Assembly: GCF_030817475.1 (NCBI RefSeq)
Contig: NZ_JAUSZJ010000002.1
Location: 6,338,626-6,402,625, forward strand
Source of the DNA: Streptomyces sp. V2I9
GTDB lineage: Bacteria > Actinomycetota > Actinomycetes > Streptomycetales > Streptomycetaceae
DNA length: 64,000 nucleotides
Direction of reading: 5' to 3'
Position numbers and translations under genes: made by a program. Below the pieces are notes generated by a model that worked only from the letters and a program-made list of their open reading frames with translations, had not been told where the DNA came from and ran no database searches. This document shows, piece by piece, positions 35,371 through 45,054 of this stretch (position 1 is the first letter of the stretch; each line of letters opens with the position of its first letter).

Positions 35371-36459
35371 ATGGCGAGGACGGACGGCGCGGACGGCTTC
35401 GATCCGGCAGTTCTGGAGGAGGCCGTGTCCAGGACCGCGGAGGCCGGGCAGTTCTCCGGCACGGTGCGCGTGACGCGGGGCGGGGAGCCCCTGCTCACCC
35501 GGGCGTTCGGGTCGGCGTCGCGGCGGTGGTCGGTCCCGAACACACCCGACACGCGTTTCCGCGTGGCCTCGGTCGCCAAGGCGTTCACGGCGGTGGCCGT
35601 CCTCCAACTCGTCGAGCGCGGGCGGATCCGCCTGGACGACGCGTTGGTGGACCACGTGGGAGGCCACATGCCCCGACTGGACCCGCGGGTCACGGTCCTG
35701 CACGCCCTGACGATGACCTCGGGCATCGGGGACTGGTTCGAGGAGGGCGGCGAGAACGGGGAGGAGGAGTGGGCCGCGCTGACCGCGTCCCACCCGCTGT
35801 ACCTGCTACGCGGCAACGCGGATTACGTGCCCCTGTTCGCCGACAAGAAGCCGCACTTCCCGCCCGGAGAGCGTCACCTCTACAACGGTGCCGGCTACAT
35901 CCTGCTCGGCCTGCTCCTGGAGACTGTGACCGGCCGCTCCTTCGAGGACACCGTCACCGACGAGGTCTTCACCCCCGCCGGCATGAACACGGCGGGATTC
36001 GTCGCCCTGGACGAGCTGGGACCCGGTGTCGCCGAGGGGTACCTCACCGCCGCCGACGGCCCCACCCCGTACCGGACCAACCACTACGCGACCACGCCCC
36101 GCGCGGCGGCCGACGGAGGCTCCACCTGCTCGGCCGCCGACCTGACGTCCTTCGCCCGGGCCCTGCGCCACGGGCGGCTGCTGGACGAGGAGACCACGCG
36201 TCTGGCGCTGACCCCGCAGGTCGCCGAACGCGAGGAGAAGGTCCGCGGCTACCGATGGATGTACGGCTTCGGCCTCACCCACCTCCTGGACGACGAGGGG
36301 AATACGGTCCGATGGGGCCACACCGGAGAGGAGGACGGGGTCAGCGCGCGCCTCTACCACTACCCCCGGCACGACATGGACGTGGCCGTCCTGGCGAACG
36401 TCAGCTGGTCGGCCGGCGACATGGGCTGGGCCGTCCACGACGCCATCGTCGGTACCTGA
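35371..36459 (+). CDS. Serine hydrolase, beta-lactamase/penicillin-binding-protein fold
   Basis: 362 residues. The ATG at 35371 follows GCGGGGGGA. SxxK motif SVAK near residue 68 (FRVASVAKAFTAVAVLQL); the KTG-equivalent is HTG in RWGHTGEEDG near residue 317. The second motif, usually YxN, reads YNGAGY. No signal peptide is seen, so the protein is probably cytoplasmic: an esterase or D-aminopeptidase-like enzyme of the class C fold rather than a lactam-resistance enzyme. The isochorismatase-fold gene follows at 53 bases with its own ribosome-binding site. Confidence 0.85.
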   Translation: MARTDGADGFDPAVLEEAVSRTAEAGQFSGTVRVTRGGEPLLTRAFGSASRRWSVPNTPDTRFRVASVAKAFTAVAVLQLVERGRIRLDDALVDHVGGHMPRLDPRVTVLHALTMTSGIGDWFEEGGENGEEEWAALTASHPLYLLRGNADYVPLFADKKPHFPPGERHLYNGAGYILLGLLLETVTGRSFEDTVTDEVFTPAGMNTAGFVALDELGPGVAEGYLTAADGPTPYRTNHYATTPRAAADGGSTCSAADLTSFARALRHGRLLDEETTRLALTPQVAEREEKVRGYRWMYGFGLTHLLDDEGNTVRWGHTGEEDGVSARLYHYPRHDMDVAVLANVSWSAGDMGWAVHDAIVGT

Positions 36460-36512
36460 CCCCCGGACGGCGGACCCGGTTCGACATTCCGTTCCCCTGA
36501 GAGGGTGCTCCT

Positions 36513-37013
36513 GTGATCACCGGCATGACGTCCGCACTGGTCCTGATCGACCTGATGCCCCGCATCGTCGCCCTTCCTCTCGCTCCCCACTCAGGAGAGG
36601 AAGTGCTGGAACGCGGACGTGAGTTGGCCGAGTCGTTCCGGGAGCGGGAGCGACCCGTGGTGATGGTGCGGGTGGAGCGTCCGGGCGTCGCCGAACAGCC
36701 GCCCGGCAGCGACTTCGCCGACGATCTGGTGCACGACGGTGACCTCGTGGTGGTCAAGCGGACCGTCGGCGCCTTCCACGGCACCGGTCTGGACGAGCGC
36801 CTGCGCGCCCTGGACGTGGACACACTGGTGATCGCCGGACTGGTCACCACGATGGGCGTCGAGTCCACCGCGCGGGCCGCGTCCGACCACGGCTACCGAC
36901 TCGAGTTCGTGGCCGACGCGATGTCCGGACTGGCCGCCGACGAGCACGACTTCGCAGTGCGACGCGTCTTCCCCCGCTTCGGCGAGGTGCGGAGGACCGC
37001 CGACTACCGGTGA
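36513..37013 (+). CDS. Isochorismatase-fold hydrolase lacking the nucleophilic Cys
   Basis: 166 residues, GTG start with GAGAGGG upstream. Asp13 (VLIDLMPRI) and Lys82 (VVKRTVGAF) of the family triad are present, but the Cys expected in the TxxCVxxTA loop is Gly115 in VTTMGVESTAR. In isochorismatases proper, such as PhzD, the equivalent position is also not Cys, whereas nicotinamidases and N-carbamoylsarcosine amidases need it. So an amidase reaction through a thioester is unlikely. Substrate unknown. Confidence 0.82.
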   Translation: MITGMTSALVLIDLMPRIVALPLAPHSGEEVLERGRELAESFRERERPVVMVRVERPGVAEQPPGSDFADDLVHDGDLVVVKRTVGAFHGTGLDERLRALDVDTLVIAGLVTTMGVESTARAASDHGYRLEFVADAMSGLAADEHDFAVRRVFPRFGEVRRTADYR

Positions 37014-37099
37014 CACCGTCCCCTGCGCCTTCGCCCGCGTGAGACGGCGCACGGCTGCGGACGCCCTCGCGCCGTGCTCCTTCTCGGTCAGGCCGAGAG

Positions 37100-37460
37100 G
37101 CGATGGTGACACCGACGCGCCGACCGAGCAGCGCGCCGCCGAGCGGCTGTCGGAGGTCACCACGGTCGGGTCGTGCACCTCGGCCATCTCACCGATCCGC
37201 ACGGTCGACTCCGTGCCGCCGGAGTGCCGTACGGTCACCGAACCGCCCACGCCGACCTGGCCGGTGCGTGCCGGGCCCGCGACGGCGCCCTCGTACAGCC
37301 GGCCCGAGGTCGGCGCCGCACCGGTCCGGCCGGTCGGGTCCGGTGCCGTTGCTCCGGCTCGTCGGCCTGATCCAACCGGCCGTCCGTACATCTCCTGCGC
37401 CAGGGCCGGTACCGGCGGCGCGGTGGGCGACAAGGTCACCCGCACCCCGATGACCCGTCG
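37100..37460 (-). pseudogene. Decayed GreA/GreB-like elongation-factor gene
   Basis: Read on the minus strand, ~37310-37110 encodes RLYEGAVAGP, then VGVGGSVTVRHSGGTESTVR and IGEMAEVHDPTVVTSDSRS, which matches the C-terminal half of Streptomyces GreA/GreB-like proteins. Upstream, around 37372, DQADEPEQ in another frame matches the N-terminal coiled-coil stretch, so at least one frameshift separates the halves. The terminal strand (normally GDTVxYxxP) is lost, and the frame runs on into sequence antisense to the isochorismatase gene. Length would normally be ~150-160 residues. Confidence 0.6.
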
Positions 37461-37732
37461 ACAAGGGAGCACCGCGACTCGTGGGACAACCGGAGGAACG
37501 TGAGGGTAGGTCGGCGGTCCGCGCGGACGATCACCGAATCATGCCGACTCCCGCCTCGTCGCGGGCGGTGGAGGAGACGTACGCGGGCGGGCCGTATCGC
37601 GCCGGTGCGGTCGCGGGGGCACCGGCCCGCAGCGGCCGCCTAGAGGCCAGGACCGACGGCTGGACGCGGCCGGAGGCGAGCGGCGTCAGTGACCTGTTGC
37701 CCTCCGATGAGATCGTCCGCTCACGCCGGGGC
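37461..37732 (+). other. Intergenic remnant
   Basis: About 270 bases between the GreA-like pseudogene and the DUF2785 gene. A 112-codon plus-strand frame from GTG 37481 exists but has no recognisable family and runs into antisense of the DUF2785 gene; no functional element is supported. Confidence 0.4.
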
Positions 37733-38566
37733 TCAGTGGGACTGGAACACCAGGGCGAGCACGCGCGCCAATCGCTGCTGCAGCGCATCCGCGTGCAGGG
37801 GTCGTACCACCGGTCCTGACGGCCGGGTCCGGACGCCCACATCGGCCAGGAGATACAGCATGCGCAGGGTCCTCATGGCGTTCGACGTGTGCGCTGCGGT
37901 GGTGGGCACTCCGGGTGGGCGGCCGACGGCGAAGTCCGCCTCGATCGGGGCCAGCCACTCGACGGACTCCGCTTCGCTCAGCTCCGGGCGGGTCAGGGCG
38001 CGGGCGATGGCCTGGGCCAGGCGGTCGTCCTCCTGCTGGGCGTAGATCTGGTCGGTGGGGGCCAGCAGGCGGTCCGAGGCCAGGGCGAGCATGGTGGTGG
38101 GGTCCACGGCGGGGTGGAGGGCGAACGTGCCCAGCAGGTCCGCGCCGTGGGCGACGGCGTGGAGCCATCCCAGCTCGGGGTCATAACCGCGCAGGTCCGC
38201 CTCCGCCGGGTACCAGCGGCGGAAGGCGGCAAGCCATCCGGGGTCGAAGTCGCCGCGGCCCACGATCATGTCGAGGACCAGCGGGGCGAAGGTCCGTGCC
38301 TGGATCTCGTGGTCGGTGAAGCGGTCGGCCATCACGGTGCCGAGCCCGGCACGCAGCTCCCGGCCGATCACATCACGTTCGATCCAGGTACGCAGCACCA
38401 CGTACGGTATGCCGTCCCGGACCTCCGGGTCCGGGTCCTTGAGGGCCCGAGCCAGTTCGTCCGTCAGCGTGGAGAGGTCCGCGTCGTGAGGGACGGCGTA
38501 GTCGTTCGCGTGGACGGTGTGCCAGTACGCCGCGTCGAGGGGCGGTCCCTTGTCGATCTTTGTCAC
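37733..38566 (-). CDS. DUF2785 protein
   Basis: 277 residues, all alpha-helical in appearance (DLSTLTDELARALKDPDPEVRDGIPYVVL resembles HEAT-like helical pairs). Motifs seen in DUF2785 proteins are DPDPEVRDGIPY, GRGDFDPGWLAAFRRWYPAEADLRGYDPELGWLHAVAHGADLL and the LHADALQQRL tail. The HAxAHGADLL motif is the most conserved part. Function unknown. It is isolated, with no partner in an operon. Confidence 0.8.
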   Translation of the reverse strand: MTKIDKGPPLDAAYWHTVHANDYAVPHDADLSTLTDELARALKDPDPEVRDGIPYVVLRTWIERDVIGRELRAGLGTVMADRFTDHEIQARTFAPLVLDMIVGRGDFDPGWLAAFRRWYPAEADLRGYDPELGWLHAVAHGADLLGTFALHPAVDPTTMLALASDRLLAPTDQIYAQQEDDRLAQAIARALTRPELSEAESVEWLAPIEADFAVGRPPGVPTTAAHTSNAMRTLRMLYLLADVGVRTRPSGPVVRPLHADALQQRLARVLALVFQSH

Positions 38567-38891
38567 CTCGGCATTTTGGTGGGGCCGCCCCCGCGAAGCA
38601 ATCGGTTTTCCGGCACCGCCTGTTCGCGTGCCCTGCGGCGGTGGATCGGCTCGGGACCGTAGAGGGACCCTCCGGGCACGGCGGTGGATGCCCGGGTGGC
38701 GGCCGCGTCGACGGCGGCTGCCACGGTGCGGGCCACCGTACCGGTGACGGCGAACGGCCCCGGCCGGCCGGGACCTCGCGCCGCCCGCACGCGTTCGAGG
38801 CCCCCGGCGCCCGGCGGCCTCCTGCGCGAGGGACCATGGAGGGAGGGCACGGGCAGCGCACGGCAGGCCCGCCGGGACCTCGGGAGCACGG
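38567..38891 (+). other. Intergenic region before the MpaB-like gene
   Basis: About 325 bases. No supported gene: the open frames on both strands are Arg/Pro/Gly-rich and lack family motifs. An AT-richer patch near 38570-38630 may hold promoters for the divergent DUF2785 and MpaB-like genes. Confidence 0.4.
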
Positions 38892-39812
38892 ATGAGCAGC
38901 GCGGAACGCGCGACGGAGCGTTCGCCGGAACCTCAGGAGCACCGGAGCGGCGGCGCGCACGACCCCGTGCCGCCCCCGCCGGGTGGAGTGCTGTGGAGCC
39001 TCTCCGGGGATCTCCGCGCCCTGCTGATGCTGCCCGCCGCCCTCACCCTCCAGGTCGCCCACCCGGCCGTCGGCGCGGGCGTGGACGAGCACTCCGTCTT
39101 CCGTACGGACCCGTGGGGGCGCGGCGAACGCTCGCTGCGCTCGCTCCAGCTCTGGGTGTACGGCGGTGCGGAGGCGGCCGAGGAGGGCCGCAGGCTGCGC
39201 GTGCTCCACCGGAGCATCCAGGGCACCGACACGCGGGGCCGCCGCTACCACGCGCTGACCCCCGCCAACTACGCCTGGGTGCACGCCACCGGCTTCCCCG
39301 TCTACCGGCACGCCGCCCGCTATCTGGTCCGGCCCATGACCCCGGACCAGGAGCGCGCCCTGTACCGGGAGTGGCTCCAGGTCGGACGCGTCCTCGGCAT
39401 CCACGACCGGGACATGCCGCAGACCATCGAGGAGTTCTGGCCGTACTGGAGGAAGATGCTCGCCGAGGAGATCGAGGCGACCGCCGTCGTCCGTGAACTC
39501 GTCGCCACCGACCTGAGCGTACCGCCGCCGGACCGGGGGCCGTGGCCGCTGAGGCCGCTGCTGCGGGCGCTGTGGCCGGTGCTGCTGCCGCCCCTGGCCC
39601 GCTTCCGGCGCTTCGTCACCATCGGGCTCATGCCGCCCGACGCCCGCGCGGCGATCGGCCTGCCGTGGACGGCCGCCCAGGAGCGCCGGCTCCGCCGGAC
39701 GTGCGCGGTGCTGCGGGCCGCGGTCCCCGCCCTGCCCGAGCGGCTGCGCTACCTGCCGAGGGCGCGGGCGGCCCGCGCGACGTGGACCGCCGAGGCGCGC
39801 CGGAACGGCTGA
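38892..39812 (+). CDS. DUF2236 / MpaB-like oxygenase
   Basis: 306 residues, ATG after CGGGAG. The DUF2236 signature appears as [35 protein letters not shown] near residues 45-80 and [19 protein letters not shown] near 120. The family includes MpaB of fungal mycophenolic-acid synthesis and the haem-dependent latex-clearing proteins, where conserved His and Arg/Lys residues hold haem. The bacterial substrate here is unknown. It is monocistronic, converging with the M1 peptidase gene. Confidence 0.8.
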   Translation: MSSAERATERSPEPQEHRSGGAHDPVPPPPGGVLWSLSGDLRALLMLPAALTLQVAHPAVGAGVDEHSVFRTDPWGRGERSLRSLQLWVYGGAEAAEEGRRLRVLHRSIQGTDTRGRRYHALTPANYAWVHATGFPVYRHAARYLVRPMTPDQERALYREWLQVGRVLGIHDRDMPQTIEEFWPYWRKMLAEEIEATAVVRELVATDLSVPPPDRGPWPLRPLLRALWPVLLPPLARFRRFVTIGLMPPDARAAIGLPWTAAQERRLRRTCAVLRAAVPALPERLRYLPRARAARATWTAEARRNG

Positions 39813-39850
39813 GCGCTCACCGCTCCGACGCACCTCATGCGGGCCGGCCG

Positions 39851-41416
39851 TCAGCGGTGGCCGTGACCCGTGTGCCCCTCGGCCGTGCCCCGGCCGCGGC
39901 CCCGGTCCCCGTGGTCGTGCACGGTGTTCGTCGCCGCGATCTTCTTCCAGGACGCCGGGCGCTCGACCTTCGGCGCCGAGCGCGCCGACAGTGCCTCCTG
40001 CGAGAGCCCGGCCCCGGCCGCCGCCGGTCCGGCCGGCCGCGACGGCCGGTACAGCCAGGTGTCGAAGAGGGCGGCGAGAGGCTTGCCCGAGACCCGCTCG
40101 GCGTACCGGAGGAAGTCGCCCACGCTCGCGTTGGAATGGGCGCGCTCGGTCGGCCAGCCCTTCAGCAGCTCGAAGAACACCTCGTCGCCGACCTCGTTGC
40201 GCAGCGCCTGGAGCGCCAGCGCCCCCCGGTCGTAGACGGCGATGTCGAACTGGTTCTCCGGGCCGGGGTCGCCCGGCTTCACCTTCCAGAACGGGTCGTC
40301 GGCCGGATGCTGGGCGTACGTGTAGTCCGCCAGCTCCTGTGCCGTGCCCTCGCCCTCCTTCTCCGACCAGAGCCACTGGCTGTAGCGGGCGAAGCCCTCA
40401 TTGATCCAGATCTCCTTCCAGCCGTCGACCGACACACTGTTGCCGTACCACTGGTGGGCCAGCTCGTGCACGACGACGGAGACGTTGGCGCCGTTGGCGA
40501 ACTGCCTCGGGCTGTAGAAGGGCCGCGTCTGGGTCTCCAGGGCGAAGCCGCTCCTCACGTTCGGGACGTAGCCGCCGAGGGCGTTGAACGGGTACGGGCC
40601 GAACACCCCGGTCAGCCACTCGGCGACCTCGGTACTCCGCTCGACGCTCGCGCGGGCCGCTCCGGCGTTGGGGCCGAGGTCCTTGCTGTAGGCGTTGAGC
40701 ACGGGCAGGCCGTCGGCCGTCCTGTCGGTCGTGATGTCGAACCTGCCGACCGCCAGCGTCGAGAGGTACGTGGCCTGCGGCTTGTCCGAGCGCCAGTTGA
40801 ACCGGGTCCAGCCGAGCTTCGAACTCTGCGACTGGAGAACACCGTTGCTGATGGCCTGGGTGCCGTCGGGCACGGAGACCGAGATGTCGTACGTGGCCTT
40901 GTCGAGCGGGTGGTCGTTGCTCGGGTACCACCACACGGCCGAGTCCGGCTCCTGCGCGGCGACCCCGCCGTCCGGGGTCCGGGCCCAGGCGGTCCAGCCG
41001 CCTATCTTCAGCTCGGAGGGCTTTCCGGCGTACCGGACGACCACCGACACGGACTTGCCCGACGCGAGCGGAACCGCCGGGGTGACCTCCAGTTCGTGGT
41101 CGCCGCTGGTGGCGAATCCGGCCTTCCTGCCGTTCACCCGCACCTCGGAGACGTCGAGCCCGAAGTCGAGGTTGAAGCGGGACAGTTCCTGCGTGGTGGT
41201 GGCGAGGATCGTCGCCGTGCCCTCCAGGAGGTCGGTCGTGGGCTGGTACTTCAGCCGCAGGTCGTAGTGGGAGACGTCGTAGCCGCCGTTCCCGCTTGCC
41301 GGGTAGTAGGGGTCGCCGATGCCCGGGGCGCCCACGGTGCCCGGTGCTGCCGCTGCCGGGATCGCCAGCAGAAGGGTGGCCGCGAGTGCGCTGGGGACGA
41401 TGAATCTGCGGTGCAC
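39851..41416 (-). CDS. Secreted M1-family metallopeptidase
   Basis: 521 residues, GTG start. A signal peptide lies at about 1-24 ([22 protein letters not shown]). The zinc site is HELAHQW followed 18 residues later by NEGFA, with the GxMEN-like loop replaced by GFALETQTR. The aminopeptidase N-terminal beta domain (about 40-210) is present, but the large C-terminal helical domain is absent, as in the short extracellular actinomycete members. A His/Gly/Arg-rich tail (GHTGHGHR) ends the chain and may bind metal. The role is likely peptide scavenging outside the cell. Confidence 0.9.
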   Translation of the reverse strand: MHRRFIVPSALAATLLLAIPAAAAPGTVGAPGIGDPYYPASGNGGYDVSHYDLRLKYQPTTDLLEGTATILATTTQELSRFNLDFGLDVSEVRVNGRKAGFATSGDHELEVTPAVPLASGKSVSVVVRYAGKPSELKIGGWTAWARTPDGGVAAQEPDSAVWWYPSNDHPLDKATYDISVSVPDGTQAISNGVLQSQSSKLGWTRFNWRSDKPQATYLSTLAVGRFDITTDRTADGLPVLNAYSKDLGPNAGAARASVERSTEVAEWLTGVFGPYPFNALGGYVPNVRSGFALETQTRPFYSPRQFANGANVSVVVHELAHQWYGNSVSVDGWKEIWINEGFARYSQWLWSEKEGEGTAQELADYTYAQHPADDPFWKVKPGDPGPENQFDIAVYDRGALALQALRNEVGDEVFFELLKGWPTERAHSNASVGDFLRYAERVSGKPLAALFDTWLYRPSRPAGPAAAGAGLSQEALSARSAPKVERPASWKKIAATNTVHDHGDRGRGRGTAEGHTGHGHR

Positions 41417-41683
41417 GCGAGCTCCACATGGTCGGGCCGGATGATCTTCCGGCCGGTCGTCACGAGGCTAAGCAGCCGGCGGAGCGGTACGGGCCGTTCC
41501 GGGTACTTCTGTCACACGATCGCCATTCCATCGTCACGGACGACGACGCGCACGACCGGGCGAACGGCGGCGATCGCCCCCTGTTGCACAGGAGTTGACC
41601 GAGGTAACGTCCGCACTTCTCCGACAGACCGACGGGGCGTCACGGTGTCCGCCCCCTCAAGTCCCCCCGGGAGGCAGCCGCCG

Positions 41684-43060
41684 ATGACCCCACGCGTCGC
41701 TCGCGCACTCCGCATGCTCAGCCCGCACCCGTGGCTCGCGCCGGTCGCGGGGGCCGCCGGACCGGTGACATCGCGCGAGGGAGCGCGGACGACCCGCCGG
41801 ACGGTGGTGGCGGCGCTCGCGGGTCTCGCCCTCCCCCTGGCCATCGCCCCCGCCGAGGCCGCGCACCGCCCGCCGCGCACCGGGTTCGAGACGAGCGAGG
41901 GGGCCCGCTGGACCGGTGAGGCGGAGGAGCGGGCCTTCCTCGCCGCGGTGGACCGGGGGAGCGGCCGGGTCTCCGTGGACCGCGTCGGCACCACCGAGGA
42001 GGGCCGCCCCCTGCGGCTCGTACGGGTGGGTCAGGGGCGGCCCGGCGCCACCACCGTGCTGTTGGTCTGCGGCCAGCACGGGGACGAGCCCGCCGGGCGC
42101 GAGGCGTGCCTGACCACGGTCCGCGACCTCGCGTTCGCCGAGGACCGGTCCACCCGTGCCCTCCTCTCCCGTACGACTGTGCTCGTCCTGCCCACCGCCA
42201 ACCCGGACGGACGCGCCGCCGACACCCGTGGCAACGCGGCCGGGACCGACGTCAACCGCGACCACATCGCCCTGAGGACCGCCGAGGCGCGGGCCGTCGC
42301 CGCCGTCGTGCGCGACGAACGGCCGGACGTGATCTACGACCTGCACGAGTACGGGGCGACCCCGCCGTACTACGACAAGGACCTGTTCGCCCTCTGGCCG
42401 CGTAACCTCAACGTCCACGGCCGGGTCCACGAGGCGTCGCGCACCCTCTCGGAGCGCTATGTCCGCCCCGCCGCGACGGCGGGCGGCTACACCAGCGGCC
42501 ACTACGGCATCTGGACCGACCCGGTCACCGGGGAGCCCGTCAAGCAGGTCGCGGGCGACGGCCAGGAGCGCATCCTGCGCAACACCTCCGGCCTCAAGCA
42601 CGCCGTCGGCCTGCTCATCGAATCCCGCGTCGACGCGCTGAGCGACGCGGAGAAGGCGGACCCGGCCCGCAACCACCGCCGCCGGGTCGACTCGCAGCTC
42701 ACCGCCCTCGGCGGCCTCCTCGCGTTCACCGACGAGCAGCGCGCCCGGCTCCGCACCGCCACCGCCCTCTCACGCCTGGCCGGCTTCGCCGACCGGGGCG
42801 CCGTCCACCTCGGCGGCGCGGACAACGACCCGGCCGACCCCTCCGAGATCCTCGCCGACCCGCCGTGCGGCTACCGGCTGGACGCCGCCCAGTACGCGGC
42901 GGTGAAGGACGAGCTGGCCCTCCACGGGGTCACGACCCGGCAGGAGCGAAGTGGCGTGTTCGTGCCCCTGCGTCAGTCGGCTCGCGCCCTGATTCCCCTG
43001 CTCCTCGATCAGCGAGCGACATATCACCTCACAAACGGTCAAGCGGTAACTGCTTGTTGA
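41684..43060 (+). CDS. Secreted M14 zinc carboxypeptidase
   Basis: 458 residues from ATG 41684, which follows GGGAGGC; an in-frame GTG at 41645 is an alternative. A Tat-like signal with [21 protein letters not shown] sits near residues 35-60. The M14 zinc site is [10 protein letters not shown] (HxxE) and the later His in [15 protein letters not shown] and NVNRD-like TDVNRDH match the substrate-binding loops. The ~150-residue C-terminus beyond the catalytic domain has no recognised family. It likely releases C-terminal residues from peptides or wall fragments. Confidence 0.88.
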   Translation: MTPRVARALRMLSPHPWLAPVAGAAGPVTSREGARTTRRTVVAALAGLALPLAIAPAEAAHRPPRTGFETSEGARWTGEAEERAFLAAVDRGSGRVSVDRVGTTEEGRPLRLVRVGQGRPGATTVLLVCGQHGDEPAGREACLTTVRDLAFAEDRSTRALLSRTTVLVLPTANPDGRAADTRGNAAGTDVNRDHIALRTAEARAVAAVVRDERPDVIYDLHEYGATPPYYDKDLFALWPRNLNVHGRVHEASRTLSERYVRPAATAGGYTSGHYGIWTDPVTGEPVKQVAGDGQERILRNTSGLKHAVGLLIESRVDALSDAEKADPARNHRRRVDSQLTALGGLLAFTDEQRARLRTATALSRLAGFADRGAVHLGGADNDPADPSEILADPPCGYRLDAAQYAAVKDELALHGVTTRQERSGVFVPLRQSARALIPLLLDQRATYHLTNGQAVTAC

Positions 43061-43133
43061 TCCTTCGAGATCCTGGGCAGGTGTGGTACTGCCTACGGAG
43101 AGCTATTTTCGGACTCGGTGAAAGGTGCCATTT

Positions 43134-44921
43134 GTGTCCCAGGACGACCAGACAGCGGAGGGGCGGGAAGGGCTGGCGGTAACAGCCGACCTTCCCCCCG
43201 AACCGGTCAGCGCCAGGGCGCCCACCACCGACCGCGTGGTGTTCGGCGTCACGGCCATCCTCACGCTCGCCTTCGTCGTGTGGGGAGCGACCGCCACCGA
43301 TTCCCTGGAAAGCGTGTCCAGCACGCTGCTCGAAGGGCTGATCCACAACGGCGGCTGGGCCTTCATGCTGGCCGCATCGGGCTTCGTCGTCTTCGCGCTG
43401 TGGCTGGCCATCAGCCGGTACGGAAAGATCTGCCTGGGCCAGGAGGGCGAGGAACCGGAGTTCCGCACCACCTCCTGGGTGGCGATGATGTTCAGCGCCG
43501 GTATGGGCATCGGGCTGATGTTCTACGGCGTGAGCGAGCCGCTCGCCCACTTCCGCACCCCGCCGCCCGGCACCGACCCCGCGACCGCGGCCGAGGCCCA
43601 GCAGACGGCGATGGCCACGACCCTCTTCCACTGGACGCTGCACCCCTGGGCCATCTACGCCGTGGTCGGGCTGGCCATCGCGTACAGCGCCTACCGGCGG
43701 CGCCGGCGGCAGACGATCAGCGCCGTCTTCGAGCCGCTGATCGGCAAGCGGCACGCCTACGGCGGCTTCGGCCGCTTCATCGACATTCTGGCCATCTTCG
43801 CCACCCTGTTCGGCTCCGCGGCCTCCCTGGGCCTCGGCGCGCTCCAGATCGGCAGCGGCTTCGAGGAACTGAACTGGATGGAGAAGACCGGCACCGGCCT
43901 GCTGGTCGCCATCATCGCCGTGCTGACGGTCTGCTTCGTCCTCTCCGCGGTCTCCGGCGTCGAGAAAGGCATCCAGTGGCTGTCCAACATCAACATGGTG
44001 TTGGCCCTGCTCCTGGTGGTCTTCGTCTTCATCGCCGGCCCCACGATCATCGTGCTCGACCTGCTGCCCACCTCGATCGGCGCCTACATCACCGATCTCG
44101 GCCAGCTCGCCGGGCGCACGGAGGCCACGGGCGGGGGCGACGTCGCGGACTGGCTCGGCAGCTGGACGGTCTTCTACTGGGCCTGGTGGATCTCCTGGAC
44201 GCCCTTCGTCGGCATGTTCATCGCCCGGATCAGCCGCGGCCGGACGATCCGCCAGTTCGTCGGCGGCGTCATCCTGGTGCCCAGCACCGTCAGCCTGATC
44301 TGGTTCGCCGTCTTCGGCGGATCGGCCATGAAGCTGGACGAGGCCGGCAAGCTCCAGGGCGCCGACACCCCCGAGGCACAGCTGTTCGGTGTCCTCCAGG
44401 AGTACCCGATCGCCACGGTCACCTGCATCCTCGTGATGATCCTGGTCGGTATCTTCTTCGTCTCCGGGGCCGACGCCGCCTCGATCGTCATGGGCACCCT
44501 CTCGCAGAAGGGCGTCCTGGAGCCCGGCAAGTGGGTCGTCGTCTTCTGGGGCGTCGTGACCGGGGCCGTGGCCGCGATCATGCTGCTCATCGGCGAGGGC
44601 AAGGACAACGCGCTCCAAGGGCTCCAGAACCTCACCATCCTGGTGGCGGCGCCCTTCGTCATCGTGATGCTCGGGATGTGCGTGGCCCTGATGCGGGACC
44701 TGCGCGAGGATCCGCAGATCGTCCGCCAGGAGTTCGGTGTGGAGGCGGTCGAGTCGGCGGTGATCGAGGGGCACGCCAAGTACGACGGCGACTTCGAGAT
44801 CCGTATCGGTCCCGGCACCACGCCGGTCGTGGACGAGCGCCACAAACACGAGTCGGACGGCACGGGCTCCACGGCCACCTCCACCCTCTCCACGGAGAAG
44901 AAGGAGCGGCCCTCCGAATGA
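43134..44921 (+). CDS. BCCT-family betaine/choline transporter
   Basis: 595 residues from GTG 43134, placed 8 bases after AAAGG; GTG 43125 is an alternative. Twelve transmembrane segments are visible, with the BCCT signatures GMGIGLMFYGVSEPLAHF and FYWAWWISWTPFVGMFIARISRGRTIRQF. The Trp-rich segment in TM8 forms the quaternary-ammonium binding box. The MGIG motif before GLMF is usual for sodium-coupled betaine carriers (OpuD/BetP/EctP type). The C-terminal ~80 residues form a charged cytoplasmic tail that could sense osmotic stress. Closed by two hairpins. Confidence 0.93.
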   Translation: MSQDDQTAEGREGLAVTADLPPEPVSARAPTTDRVVFGVTAILTLAFVVWGATATDSLESVSSTLLEGLIHNGGWAFMLAASGFVVFALWLAISRYGKICLGQEGEEPEFRTTSWVAMMFSAGMGIGLMFYGVSEPLAHFRTPPPGTDPATAAEAQQTAMATTLFHWTLHPWAIYAVVGLAIAYSAYRRRRRQTISAVFEPLIGKRHAYGGFGRFIDILAIFATLFGSAASLGLGALQIGSGFEELNWMEKTGTGLLVAIIAVLTVCFVLSAVSGVEKGIQWLSNINMVLALLLVVFVFIAGPTIIVLDLLPTSIGAYITDLGQLAGRTEATGGGDVADWLGSWTVFYWAWWISWTPFVGMFIARISRGRTIRQFVGGVILVPSTVSLIWFAVFGGSAMKLDEAGKLQGADTPEAQLFGVLQEYPIATVTCILVMILVGIFFVSGADAASIVMGTLSQKGVLEPGKWVVVFWGVVTGAVAAIMLLIGEGKDNALQGLQNLTILVAAPFVIVMLGMCVALMRDLREDPQIVRQEFGVEAVESAVIEGHAKYDGDFEIRIGPGTTPVVDERHKHESDGTGSTATSTLSTEKKERPSE

Positions 44922-44948
44922 CCCTGTAAACGCTCAGCCGCACTGCCG

Positions 44949-44987
44949 CCCGGAGCCCGCGACCGCACACCGGTCGCGGGCTCCGGG
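44949..44987 (+). terminator. Terminator of the BCCT gene
   Basis: Perfect 17-bp stem, CCCGGAGCCCGCGACCG (44949-44965) and its complement (44971-44987), with a 5-nt loop, 27 bases after the stop. Confidence 0.92.
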
Positions 44988-45010
44988 CGTCTTCCGACCC
45001 GGTACCCCCT

Positions 45011-45054
45011 GGCCCGTGCCCGGTGCCGGGGTGGCCCGTGCCCGGCACCGGGTC
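45011..45054 (-). repeat. 22-bp tandem duplication at the amino-acid-oxidase 3' end
   Basis: GGCCCGTGCCCGG recurs at 45011 and 45033, a unit of 22 bases. The two copies differ so that together they form the arms of the hairpin terminator. Confidence 0.7.
45019..45052 (-). terminator. Terminator of the amino-acid-oxidase gene
   Basis: Perfect 12-bp stem, CCCGGTGCCGGG (45019-45030) and CCCGGCACCGGG (45041-45052), loop 10 nt, immediately after the stop on the minus strand. Confidence 0.8.

Noticed and set aside
37481-37819. 112-codon plus-strand frame with GTG start
   Set aside because: No recognisable family, runs into antisense of the DUF2785 gene, and no ribosome-binding site.
38563-38889. 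Minus-strand frame upstream of the MpaB-like gene
   Set aside because: Arg/Pro/Ala-rich composition with no motif; probably promoter DNA.
35000-39000. A genomic island in the loose accessory stretch
   Set aside because: Base composition and codon use stay like the neighbours, and there is no integrase, transposase or flanking repeat; it is only a region of gene turnover.
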